Source of the DNA: Alphaproteobacteria bacterium
GTDB taxonomy: Bacteria; Pseudomonadota; Alphaproteobacteria; Reyranellales; Reyranellaceae
Assembly: GCA_947474005.1 (NCBI GenBank)
Contig: CANJHI010000001.1
Location: 1-64,000, forward strand
Length of the DNA stretch: 64,000 nucleotides
Direction of reading: 5' to 3'
Shown: positions 1 to 8,663 of the stretch, one piece after another
Layout: each line of letters opens with the position of its first letter
Position numbering within the stretch: the stretch's first letter is position 1
Program-made: the position numbers and the translations under genes
The notes under the pieces: model-generated
What the model was told of the DNA's origin: nothing
Database searches by the model: none
What the model saw: only the letters and a program-made list of their open reading frames with translations

Positions 1-111
1 CAACGGTGGAGGCACCGAGCTCAGGAACGGGCTTGAAGACCCCAGGAGCCACCGGGCTCTCCACCGAGACCGCACCCGCTACTCTACGCCGGCGCGGCCG
101 TACCTTGATAC

Positions 112-236
112 AAGGAGCACGCCAAAGGCGTGCGTCTCGAAGGATGGGCCACAGTCCTGTCGTCGCCCACCAAGAGGGCGGGGGCTACCCCGCCCGGATC
201 GAGACGGTCGCTGCGCGACCTCCTCAGGGTGAGGTT
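112..236. repeat. REP/BIME-like intergenic palindromes
   Basis: GCACGCC-AAA-GGCGTGC (117-133) and GGTCGC-TGC-GCGACC (206-220), followed by CCTC...GAGG; non-coding context before the first solid CDS. Confidence 0.5.
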
Positions 237-271
237 CGTGCTGTAGTCTCCCCCGCGTCGGAGGGACCCCA

Positions 272-1249
272 ATGAAATTACTTCTCACGCATGTGCCTTT
301 GTCGCGCCGGACCTATTACGGCGCGCGGGCACTCGCGCGGCTGCAGGAATTGGTCGAGGTGACGCTGCACGAGGGCGGCGCCCCGCTCGATCCTCAGGGG
401 GTGATCGCGGCAGCACGCGACGTCGATCTGATCATCGCCGATCGCTCCACACCGGTGCCTGGCGAGGTCTTCGCCGCATTATCCGGTCTGAAGGTCGTGA
501 TGCGAAGCGCCGTCGACATCCGCAACATCGATGTCGCCGCGGCCTCAGCGGCCGGCGTGCTGGTGACCCACGCCGAACCGGGCTTCGTGAAATCCGTGGT
601 CGAACTGGCCCTGGGCTTCCTCGTCGATCTCTCGCGCGGCGTCTCGCGCGCCACGGCCGACTATCACGCCGGTCGCAAGCCCGAGATCCGCGTCGGCCGG
701 CAACTCTCCGGCAGCACGGTCGGCATCATCGGCTACGGCCGCATTTCCCGCGATCTCGCGCCGTTGCTCGCCGCCATGGGCATGACGGTGCTGGTGTCGG
801 ACCCCTATGCCCAGGTCGACGACCAGCGCTTCATCAAGCTGTCGATGGACGATCTGCTGGCGCGTGCCGACTACGTGGTCTGCCTCGCCATCGCCACCGA
901 GGAAACCGAGAACCTGCTCGATGCGGCGGCTTTTGCCCGCATGAAGCCGGACGCCTTTTTCATCAACATGTCGCGCGGCAACCTTGTCGATGAGGCGGCG
1001 TTGGCCAAGGTGCTGACGGAAGGCCGTATCGCGGGAGCGGCCATGGACGTCGGGCGCGCGCCCGATCAGATGCCGTCACCGGAACTGGCGCGCCTGCCCA
1101 ACGTCATCGCCACGCCGCATGTCGGTGGCCTGACGCCACCGGCCAGCGAAAGCCAGGCGATGGACACCGTCCGCCAGGTCGAGGCGCTGGTGAAGGGCGA
1201 GGTTCCGCCGGGTGCGGCCAATCTCGATCGCTGGACACGCCGCCCTTAA
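272..1249 (+). CDS. D-2-hydroxyacid dehydrogenase family protein (NAD-binding)
   Basis: Rossmann motif GIIGYGRISRDLA; INMSRGNLVDEAAL and TPHVGG motifs typical of the family. Confidence 0.85.
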   Translation: MKLLLTHVPLSRRTYYGARALARLQELVEVTLHEGGAPLDPQGVIAAARDVDLIIADRSTPVPGEVFAALSGLKVVMRSAVDIRNIDVAAASAAGVLVTHAEPGFVKSVVELALGFLVDLSRGVSRATADYHAGRKPEIRVGRQLSGSTVGIIGYGRISRDLAPLLAAMGMTVLVSDPYAQVDDQRFIKLSMDDLLARADYVVCLAIATEETENLLDAAAFARMKPDAFFINMSRGNLVDEAALAKVLTEGRIAGAAMDVGRAPDQMPSPELARLPNVIATPHVGGLTPPASESQAMDTVRQVEALVKGEVPPGAANLDRWTRRP

Positions 1250-1324
1250 TCCACTGGCAGCCTGAAACCTTCCGGCGGCGCGTGCGTTCTGTCTATGCAC
1301 GCCTGGAAAGAAAGAGGCGAACAG

Positions 1325-1540
1325 ATGGATAAATCGACCGACCTGGCCGCCGTCCACGTTCCCGATGACGAAGTCGACCTCTACAGCGTCAGGGAAAGCG
1401 GCTGGTATGCCATCGACGACGAAGACAAGGCGGTTCTCGGCCCGTTCATGAGCCTCGGCGAATGCGACCGGGCCATCCATGACCGGATCACCCTTGTGGC
1501 CCAGACACTCTCATCTGGCGCTGGCGCGCACGTTTCTTAA
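1325..1540 (+). CDS. small uncharacterised protein, tandem paralog 1
   Basis: VHVPDDEVDLYSVRESGWYAIDDEDKAVLGPFMSLGECDRAIHDR aligns by eye to the next ORF; ATG at 1325 within ORF 1295-1540. Confidence 0.65.
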   Translation: MDKSTDLAAVHVPDDEVDLYSVRESGWYAIDDEDKAVLGPFMSLGECDRAIHDRITLVAQTLSSGAGAHVS

Positions 1541-1567
1541 AGGACGCGGTGCGGTTGAAAAACCGCG

Positions 1568-1771
1568 GTGGGTGACTACGTGCCTTACATGGCCAATCCC
1601 GAGGACCTGATCGCTGTCCATGTGCCGACCGAGGATCTGGAGGATTACAGCCTCACCCAGACCGGCTGGTATGCCGTCGACGACGGCGGCAAGGTCGTGC
1701 TTGGTCCCTTCGAGAGCCTCGCCCAGTGCGATCGCGCCATCCGCGACCGGCTGCAGGAACAAAAGGCGTGA
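1568..1771 (+). CDS. small uncharacterised protein, tandem paralog 2
   Basis: VHVPTEDLEDYSLTQTGWYAVDDGGKVVLGPFESLAQCDRAIRDR; GTG start at 1568 or ATG at 1589. Confidence 0.65.
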   Translation: MGDYVPYMANPEDLIAVHVPTEDLEDYSLTQTGWYAVDDGGKVVLGPFESLAQCDRAIRDRLQEQKA

Positions 1772-1781
1772 GCCTGCGCCC

Positions 1782-1816
1782 TTGACAGGCTTCTATAGGA
1801 TAATTAACTATCCTAT
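1782..1816 (+). promoter_or_regulatory. TTGACA box plus palindrome ATAGGATA-N6-TATCCTAT (possible operator)
   Basis: Perfect 8-bp inverted repeat at 1795-1816, directly after a consensus -35 hexamer at 1782-1787; AT-rich island in GC-rich DNA. Confidence 0.4.
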
Positions 1817-1981
1817 GATCCTGCTCTATACATCGTTTGATCGAACCGACCTGCGTTGCGCGCGACGGGAAAGGCGCTAAAAAAATGTCGCGTTATCCTT
1901 CCCATTCCCACGCGAAATTCGCCGCTAGAATCAACGGATTAGGGTCGAATCGATCGCGCAAGATAGGAAGGGTTCGGAGCC

Positions 1982-3028
1982 TCAGTTCCCCGGCCCGCGT
2001 TCCATCGAGAAGGGCTGCCAGCGCTCGAGCTTCGACTTCTCCAGCACCATCGGATTGACGCAGGCGCGCGGCCACTTGCCGCCCAGCACCAGCGCCATCT
2101 CCGCGCCGACCCGCCGCTTGCGCGCGACATCGAAGCGGTTCGAGGCGGAGGCCACGTGCGCGGTCAGGATGACGTTGTCCATGCCGAGCAGCGGATTGTT
2201 GTGGCCGACCGGCTCGGTCTCCAGCACGTCGAGGCCGGCGCCGGCGATCCAGCCTTCCTGCAGTGCCTTGATCATGGCGGCCTCATCGACGGTGGAGCCG
2301 CGGCCGGTGTTCACGAACAGCGCCGTCTTCTTCATCTTCTTGAAGTGGGTCTCCTTCATCAAGTGATGCGCGTCCTTGGTGCCGGGCGCGTGCATCGAGA
2401 TGATGTCGGAGCGCTGCAGCAGCTCGTCGAAGCCGACCGGCTGCACGCCGTAGTCGGACATCACCAGCTCCTCGATGTAGGGATCGTAGGCCAGCATCTG
2501 GAAGCCGAAGGGTGCGGCGCGCTTGGCGACGGCGCGGGCGACGTGGCCGAACGAGATGAAGCCCAGCGTCATGCCCATCAGGCGCGGGAACTGATAGAGC
2601 ATCGGCCGCGCCTTGGCCCACTCGCCCTTGCGCACCAACTGGTCTTGCACGACGAGGCGCCGCCAGCTCGACAGGATCAGGGTCATGGCGTGGTCGGCCA
2701 CTTCCTCGATGAAGGTGTCGGGGCAGTTGGTCACGGGAATGCCGAGCGCGGTCGCGGCGTCCACGTCCACCGAATCGACGCCGACGCTGGCCAACGACAC
2801 GACCTTCAATTTCTTGGCCGCATTGATCACCTTCGCCGTGATGCGCGGCCGGCCCTTGCCGTAGATCGCGTCGGCATCGACGGCAGCAGCGGCGAGTTCG
2901 TCCTCGCCACCCTTCACCTCGACGATCTCCGCACCGATGGCGGCCAGCGCCTCCATCTCCAGGGAATGGTCCGCGCCCGGCACGCCTGTGCCCGGGCCTG
3001 CCGTCGTCACGATCTTGAAACGTGCCAC
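1982..3028 (-). CDS. D-2-hydroxyacid dehydrogenase
   Basis: GTG start with GGAGGAGA upstream; VNTGRGSTVDEAAM, GLDVLETEP, LTAHVASAS motifs; the ORF-track start at 3586 is over-extended. Confidence 0.85.
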   Translation of the reverse strand: MARFKIVTTAGPGTGVPGADHSLEMEALAAIGAEIVEVKGGEDELAAAAVDADAIYGKGRPRITAKVINAAKKLKVVSLASVGVDSVDVDAATALGIPVTNCPDTFIEEVADHAMTLILSSWRRLVVQDQLVRKGEWAKARPMLYQFPRLMGMTLGFISFGHVARAVAKRAAPFGFQMLAYDPYIEELVMSDYGVQPVGFDELLQRSDIISMHAPGTKDAHHLMKETHFKKMKKTALFVNTGRGSTVDEAAMIKALQEGWIAGAGLDVLETEPVGHNNPLLGMDNVILTAHVASASNRFDVARKRRVGAEMALVLGGKWPRACVNPMVLEKSKLERWQPFSMERGPGN

Positions 3029-3100
3029 GTGTTGTCTCCTCCGCTGATTTGAGCGCACTCTAGCGCAAATCGGTGTCTCTCCAACCACGGTGAAACCAGC

Positions 3101-4648
3101 ATGTCGGCCGACAAGAATGTTCTGTTGATCGTCGTCGACCAGTGGCGCGGCCTGATGCTGCCCAAGCTCGGCGCCGACTATCTCAAGCTGCCGAACATCG
3201 ACCGGCTCTCGGCCGAGGGCGTCACCTTCCGCAACCATTTCACCCAGGCTGTACCTTGCGGTCCGGCGCGGGCGAGCCTGCTCACCGGGCAATATCTGAT
3301 GAACCACCGGGCGGTGCAGAACACCATTCCGCTGGCCGGACGTTTTACCAACCTCGCCCACGAGCTGCGGCGCGGCGGCTACGATCCGGCGCTGGTCGGC
3401 TACACCACGACAACGCCCGATCCGCGGACCACGGCGCCCAACGATCCGCGCTTTTTCGTCCTGGGCGATATCATGGACGGCTTCCATCCAGTGGGCGCGT
3501 TCGAGAATCGCGACGCCTATTTCGGCTGGGTGGCAGGGCAGGGGTTTAAGCTGCCGGCCAACCGCGACGAGGTCTGGCTGCCGCAATCAGATTCGAAGGG
3601 GGGCGAGCCTGGTGCCGGCGCTACGTCGCGACCGGCCGTGATCCCGAAGGAGCTGTCCGACACCGCCTGGTTCACCGAGCGCGGGCTCTCTTACCTGCGG
3701 GGGCGTGGCGACAAGCCGTGGTTCCTGCATCTCGGCTACTACCGGCCCCATCCGCCCTTCATCGCCCCCGCGCCCTACAATGCGATGTACCGGCCCGAGG
3801 ACATGCCCAAGCCGGTGCGCGCCGCAAGCGCCGGCGAGGAGGCCAGGCAAAACGCGCTGCTCGGCTACTATGTGAACAACGTCAAGCAGGCGAGCTTCTT
3901 CCAGGATGGCCAGGGGCTGGGCTCGGAGATGAGCGAGGCCCAGGTGGCTCAGTTGCGCGCCACCTATTGCGGCCTGATGACCGAGATCGACGATCACCTG
4001 GGCCGCGTGTTCGACCACCTGAAGGCCACCGGCCAGTGGGACAACACCCTGATCATCTTCACCTGCGATCACGGCGAGCAGCTGGGCGATCATCACCTGT
4101 TGGGCAAGATCGGCTATTTCGACGAGTCGTACCGGATCCCCATGATCGTGCGCGATCCGGGTGCCGAGGCGAATGCCACGCGCGGCACCATCGTCGAGCG
4201 CTTCACCGAGACCATCGACACCATGCCGACCATCCTCGAATGGCTCGGCCTCGACGTGCCGCGCCAGTGCGACGGCCGCTCGCTGCTGCCGTTCTGCGCG
4301 GGCACCACGCCCGCCGACTGGCGGACCGAGGTTCACTACGAGTTCGATTTTCGAGACCTGCACTACAGCAAGCCCGAATCGGCATTGGGCGTGGCGATGG
4401 ATAAATGCGCGCTCGCCGTCGTGCAGGACGAGGCCTTCAAGTACGTGCATTTCGCGGCCCTGCCGCCGCTGTTCTTCGACCTCGAGAAGGACCCGGGCCA
4501 GTTCGTGAACCGCGCCGGCGATCCCGCCTACGCCGCGCGCATAGGTGAGTATGCGGCGAAGATGCTGACCTGGCGGCTGGGTTTTGCCGAGCGCACGCTC
4601 ACCGGCTACCGCGCCACGCCCGAAGGGCTGGAGGTGCGGGCCGCCTAG
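3101..4648 (+). CDS. sulfatase family hydrolase (Cys-type)
   Basis: VDQWRG near N-terminus; CGPARASLLTG fits the C-x-P-x-R formylglycine motif; CDHGEQLGDH. Confidence 0.88.
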   Translation: MSADKNVLLIVVDQWRGLMLPKLGADYLKLPNIDRLSAEGVTFRNHFTQAVPCGPARASLLTGQYLMNHRAVQNTIPLAGRFTNLAHELRRGGYDPALVGYTTTTPDPRTTAPNDPRFFVLGDIMDGFHPVGAFENRDAYFGWVAGQGFKLPANRDEVWLPQSDSKGGEPGAGATSRPAVIPKELSDTAWFTERGLSYLRGRGDKPWFLHLGYYRPHPPFIAPAPYNAMYRPEDMPKPVRAASAGEEARQNALLGYYVNNVKQASFFQDGQGLGSEMSEAQVAQLRATYCGLMTEIDDHLGRVFDHLKATGQWDNTLIIFTCDHGEQLGDHHLLGKIGYFDESYRIPMIVRDPGAEANATRGTIVERFTETIDTMPTILEWLGLDVPRQCDGRSLLPFCAGTTPADWRTEVHYEFDFRDLHYSKPESALGVAMDKCALAVVQDEAFKYVHFAALPPLFFDLEKDPGQFVNRAGDPAYAARIGEYAAKMLTWRLGFAERTLTGYRATPEGLEVRAA

Positions 4649-4659
4649 AGTTCGCGGCC

Positions 4660-5130
4660 CTACACGACGAGTGGCACGCAGGCCACGACGATGGCGAGTT
4701 GAAGGGCATTGAGCAGCATGCCCTTCACGTGCAGGAGGCGAAGCTGCCCGATCGCGCCAGGGACACCGGCGTCCCTGGCCTGCAGTTCCGCGTCGATGTG
4801 CCGTAGAAGCCAGTGGCGGGCCGTGAGCGCAAAGGCCGTGATGGAGATCGCGCCGGCCGAAAACACCGGGCGGCCCGAGACCGCAAACAACACCATCGCC
4901 ACGATCCCGGCGATGCCGATTGCCAGGAAATACCCATTGAATATCCCGCGCAGCAGCTGAGTGACCTCCGGGACTTCCAACCCAACCAGCAGAAAGGTGG
5001 GCGACGCCAGGAAGAAGGCTGCCATGGGGAGGACCAGAATTACGGAGGCGTAGAGGGCAACGGCATCAGGCGGCATGGGCATTACCTCGTTGACGCTGCG
5101 AGTATCTGCCGCCCCCCAGGCAGGCGCCAT
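4660..5130 (-). CDS. small integral membrane protein, unknown function
   Basis: Several hydrophobic segments; start uncertain (an internal ATG is possible). Confidence 0.55.
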   Translation of the reverse strand: MAPAWGAADTRSVNEVMPMPPDAVALYASVILVLPMAAFFLASPTFLLVGLEVPEVTQLLRGIFNGYFLAIGIAGIVAMVLFAVSGRPVFSAGAISITAFALTARHWLLRHIDAELQARDAGVPGAIGQLRLLHVKGMLLNALQLAIVVACVPLVV

Positions 5131-5287
5131 AGGGCTTTAGTCGAAATTCAGTGAAGCGGCGCTCAATCAAGCCTTTGCGCCAAATCAGGTCGTTTCATTG
5201 GAACGGAAGGGAGACTCCGTGCGCTGGCTTGAAGTTGGGATGCACCACAGTCAGCAATCGCGTTGACGAGCACTCATAGGAGCTAAC

Positions 5288-5374
5288 ATGGACATCACCA
5301 CGCTGCTGATAATCGTGGTCATCATCATGCTGGTGGGCGGTGGCGGCTGGTACGGTCGTGGCCGCTGGTACTAG
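5288..5374 (+). CDS. 28-aa single-TM microprotein MDITTLLIIVVIIMLVGGGGWYGRGRWY
   Basis: AGGAG upstream of ATG; hydrophobic helix plus GGGGWYGRGRWY tail; below the ORF-track cutoff. Confidence 0.6.
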   Translation: MDITTLLIIVVIIMLVGGGGWYGRGRWY

Positions 5375-5431
5375 GCCGTTCATGAGTTCACGGCCTAGGC
5401 TAGGCAGGGAGCTTGGTTGTAGACTGGGGGC

Positions 5432-6130
5432 ATGACCCAGGACCTCTACCGCCGGCCCGCATCGGGCCAGCATCCGCCGAACCGCGCCGACGGCTACAAG
5501 TCGACGGTCGGCCGTTCGCCGCGCAAGCCCGCGATCGTGCTGCCGCAGACCCTGTCCGAGATCACTGGGCCACTGTTGGCCGAGGAGCGGCTCGACGCCA
5601 CCGAGAACGACCTCACGCTCCAGCGCATGGGCCAGCCGCTGGGCGAGCGTATCATCGTGCACGGCCGCGTGCTCGACGAGGACGGCAAGGCCGTGCCCAA
5701 CGCCCTGGTCGAGATCTGGCAGTGCAATGCCGCCGGCCGCTATCACCATTCGGGCGACCAGCACGACGCGCCGCTCGATCCCAATTTCTACGGCGGTGGG
5801 CGGACGCGCGCCGATGCCGACGGCGGCTACAAGTTCATCACCGTGAAGCCCGGCGCCTATCCGTGGGGTAACCACAAGAACGCCTGGCGGCCGGCGCACA
5901 TCCACTTCTCGCTGTTTGGGCCGGCCTTCGCCACGCGCCTGATCACCCAGATGTACTTCCCCAACGATCCGGTGCTGGCCTACGACCCGATCTACAATTC
6001 AGTGCCCGAGGGTGCGCGCCATCGTCTGCAGGCGGCCTTCGACATGGAGGGCACGCAGCCAGATTGGGCGCTGGCCTACAAGTTCGACATCGTGCTGCGC
6101 GGCCGCAACGCCACACCCCTCGAATCCTGA
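5432..6130 (+). CDS. pcaH: protocatechuate 3,4-dioxygenase beta subunit
   Basis: Intradiol dioxygenase motifs (GERIIVHGRVLDEDGKAVPNALVEIWQCNAAGRYHH; PAHIHFS). Confidence 0.9.
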   Translation: MTQDLYRRPASGQHPPNRADGYKSTVGRSPRKPAIVLPQTLSEITGPLLAEERLDATENDLTLQRMGQPLGERIIVHGRVLDEDGKAVPNALVEIWQCNAAGRYHHSGDQHDAPLDPNFYGGGRTRADADGGYKFITVKPGAYPWGNHKNAWRPAHIHFSLFGPAFATRLITQMYFPNDPVLAYDPIYNSVPEGARHRLQAAFDMEGTQPDWALAYKFDIVLRGRNATPLES

Positions 6131-6145
6131 AGCTGGAAGACGAAC

Positions 6146-6724
6146 ATGGCTGATGGCTTGACGCCCTCGCAGACGATTGGCCCATTCTATTGGGGCACCG
6201 TGGTCAGCACCTGTCGCGCCGACCTCGCGCCGCTGGGCGTGGCGGGCGAACGGATCGAGGTCGTACTCACCCTGCACGACGTCGACGGCAAGGTGATTCC
6301 CGACGGGCTGCTCGAGATCTGGCAAGCCAACAGCCACGGCCGCTACAACCATCCCGAGGATCGTCGCAACCTGCCGCTCGACGCCGGCTTCGAGGGCTTC
6401 GGCCGCGCCTCGACCGATTCAGGGGGCTCTGCGCATTTCGGCACGGTGAAGCCCGGCCGCGTGCCGTGGCCGTATGATGGAGGGCAGGGAGGTGGCCTCC
6501 AGGCAGCGCACATCAACATCTCCGTCTTTGCGCGCGGCGTTCTCAACCGGCTGGCGACCCGGCTCTATTTCGACGGCGACCCGGCGCTGGCGGAGGATCC
6601 GGTCTTGAAGCTGGTCGAGCCAGAGCGCCTCGGGACGCTGCTCGCCAGTCGCGACGCCAAGGGCGTGTGGCGCCTGCCGATCCATCTCGGCGGCGTGCAG
6701 GAAACCGTCTTCTTCGACTGCTGA
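6146..6724 (+). CDS. pcaG: protocatechuate 3,4-dioxygenase alpha subunit
   Basis: TPSQTIGPFYWGT; PDGLLEIWQANSHGRYNHPED; directly follows pcaH. Confidence 0.9.
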   Translation: MADGLTPSQTIGPFYWGTVVSTCRADLAPLGVAGERIEVVLTLHDVDGKVIPDGLLEIWQANSHGRYNHPEDRRNLPLDAGFEGFGRASTDSGGSAHFGTVKPGRVPWPYDGGQGGGLQAAHINISVFARGVLNRLATRLYFDGDPALAEDPVLKLVEPERLGTLLASRDAKGVWRLPIHLGGVQETVFFDC

Positions 6725-6727
6725 TCG

Positions 6728-7951
6728 CTAACCCGGCGCCGCACCCTGGGTGCCGACATAGACGGCATAGAGCGACTGGCTGGCTGCCATGAACAGCCGG
6801 TTGCGCTTGGGCCCGCCGAAACAGACGTTGCCGCAGATTTCGGGCAGGCGGATGCGACCCAGCAGCTTGCCCTCGGGGTTCCACACCGTGACGCCGCTGT
6901 AGCCCACCGCCCGGCCAGCATTGCTGGACACCCAGATGTTGCCGTCGACATCGGCGCGCAGCCCGTCGGGGCCGCACTTGATGCCGTCGACCATGAAGTC
7001 GGAGAACAGCTTGCGATTGGCGGGTTTGTTGTCGGCGCCGACGTCGAACACATAGACCTCGCCCTTGCCGCCCGGTCCGGTGTCGCCGGGCCCCTTGCCG
7101 GTGCTGGCGACGTAAAGCTTCTTGTAGTCGGGCGAGAAGCAGAGGCCGTTGGGGTCGGGCACCTGCTCTTCGGTCACCACGAGATCGACGCGGCCGCTGG
7201 GATCGATGCGATAGCAGTTGGTCGGCAGTTCGCGTTTGCCGGCGCCCATGCCGGGCGGCTGGCCGAGGGTGGGCTTCAGCCGGCCTGCTGCATTGCTCGG
7301 GCCTCCTGCCACATCGGGCGCGCCTTCGTAGAGCTGGCCGCCATAGGGCGGATCGGTGAACCAGTAGCTGCCGTCGGGATGCGGTACGATGTCGTTGGGC
7401 GAGTTCAGTTTCTTGCCTTGATAGTTGTCAGCCAGCACGCTCACCGAGCCGTCGAGCTCGTAGCGCACCACGCGGCGGGTGAGATGCTCGCAGGACAGCT
7501 GGCGGCCCTGGAAGTCGAAGCTGTTGCCGTTGCTGTTGTTCGACGGCAGGCGGAACACGCTGACGTGGCCGTCGTCCTCGAGCCAGCGCAGTTGCCGGTT
7601 GTTGGGGATGTCACTCCATAAGAGGTAGCGGCCTTCCGCGTTCCACGCCGGCCCCTCCGACCACAGCGCGCCGGTCCACAGGCGCGTGATGGCGGCGTTG
7701 GGCTGGGTGATGCCGTTGAAGGCTGGATCGACCGTGATCATGTCGGGATCGCGGAAGTAGGTCGTAGGGGCACCGTTTGGGCCGAAATCGCGCGGCGGAT
7801 TGGTGATGGTGCTGGGCGGGGCCGCCGGAGCTGGCGTCGCGACCGGCGCCTGCGCCAGGGCGATGCCCGGGGTCAGGGCGACGGCACCAATGCCGGCGAC
7901 CGCGATCAGGCCGCGGCGTGACAGGTCACGGCCGTGTGGCTGCTGTGCCAT
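6728..7951 (-). CDS. SMP-30/gluconolactonase/LRE family protein, exported (Tat-like signal)
   Basis: N-terminal SRRGLIAVAGIGAVALTPGIALAQA; WSEGPAWNAEGRYLLWSDIPNNRQLRW beta-propeller lactonase motif. Confidence 0.82.
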   Translation of the reverse strand: MAQQPHGRDLSRRGLIAVAGIGAVALTPGIALAQAPVATPAPAAPPSTITNPPRDFGPNGAPTTYFRDPDMITVDPAFNGITQPNAAITRLWTGALWSEGPAWNAEGRYLLWSDIPNNRQLRWLEDDGHVSVFRLPSNNSNGNSFDFQGRQLSCEHLTRRVVRYELDGSVSVLADNYQGKKLNSPNDIVPHPDGSYWFTDPPYGGQLYEGAPDVAGGPSNAAGRLKPTLGQPPGMGAGKRELPTNCYRIDPSGRVDLVVTEEQVPDPNGLCFSPDYKKLYVASTGKGPGDTGPGGKGEVYVFDVGADNKPANRKLFSDFMVDGIKCGPDGLRADVDGNIWVSSNAGRAVGYSGVTVWNPEGKLLGRIRLPEICGNVCFGGPKRNRLFMAASQSLYAVYVGTQGAAPG

Positions 7952-8069
7952 GGGTGTTCCTCCAAAGAATTTTTCTTTTGGGTAGCCGGAACAACGCGAC
8001 GCTACATGGCTGAAGGCTAAGTCCGGCGCTAGGGCGGCGGCAATGCCCGTGGGCGCACTTCTGGCCGCC

Positions 8070-8633
8070 CTAAATGTAGGCGACCTTCACGATCTCGATC
8101 TCTTCGTCGCCGGCCGGCGTCCGCAGCCGCACGACGTCCCCCTCCTGCGCGCGCAGGAGGGCGCGGGCGATGGGGGAGATCCAGCTCACGTGGCCCTTGG
8201 TCAGATCGACCTCGTCGACGCCCACGATCTTGACCGTGCGCTCCTTGTCCTCGGCATTGGCCGTCGTCACGGTGGCGCCGAAGAACACCTGATCTGTCTT
8301 GGCCCGCGTGGCCGGGTCGACGACCTCGGCATTGGCTAGCCGCTTGCTGAGGTAGCGGACGCGCCGGTCGATCTCGCGTAGGCGCTTCTTGCCGTAGATG
8401 TAGTCGCCGTTCTCCGAGCGGTCGCCGTTGCCGGCCGCCCAGGTCACGACCTTCACCACTTCAGGCCGCTCCTTGCGCATGAGCGTGCTCAACTCGTCCC
8501 GCATCCGGGCGAAGCCTTCGGGCGTCATGTAGTTCTTGGCGGTCGCCGGCAACCCGCCCATGTTCCCATCTAGGGCATCGGGCAGGTCGTCCTCGTCGTC
8601 GCCGTCGCTTTCCTTGGTGAAGGCCTTGCTCAT
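8070..8633 (-). CDS. greB: transcription elongation factor GreB-like
   Basis: YMTPEGFARMRDEL...NGDRSENGDYIYGKKRLREIDRRVRYLSKRL; true ATG at 8633, ORF track extends to 11465 as antisense shadow. Confidence 0.88.
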   Translation of the reverse strand: MSKAFTKESDGDDEDDLPDALDGNMGGLPATAKNYMTPEGFARMRDELSTLMRKERPEVVKVVTWAAGNGDRSENGDYIYGKKRLREIDRRVRYLSKRLANAEVVDPATRAKTDQVFFGATVTTANAEDKERTVKIVGVDEVDLTKGHVSWISPIARALLRAQEGDVVRLRTPAGDEEIEIVKVAYI

Positions 8634-8663
8634 TTCAGTCCTTAATCTATCAAGCAGGGGCCG

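Noticed and set aside
6-275. 89-aa ORF at the left edge
   Set aside because: Overlaps REP-like palindromes and has shadow-like composition; no RBS or motif support.
1837-2058. 73-aa plus-strand ORF downstream of the orphan palindrome
   Set aside because: C-terminal half is antisense to the dehydrogenase gene and the N-terminus has no convincing family signal; kept only as a hypothesis for the promoter finding.
272-3028. The two D-2-hydroxyacid dehydrogenases as a recent local duplication
   Set aside because: Sequences are clearly diverged and in opposite orientation; common paralogous family, nothing unusual.
2156-3052. 298-aa plus-strand ORF antisense to D-2-hydroxyacid dehydrogenase
   Set aside because: Shadow frame; the opposite strand has NAD-binding and catalytic motifs.
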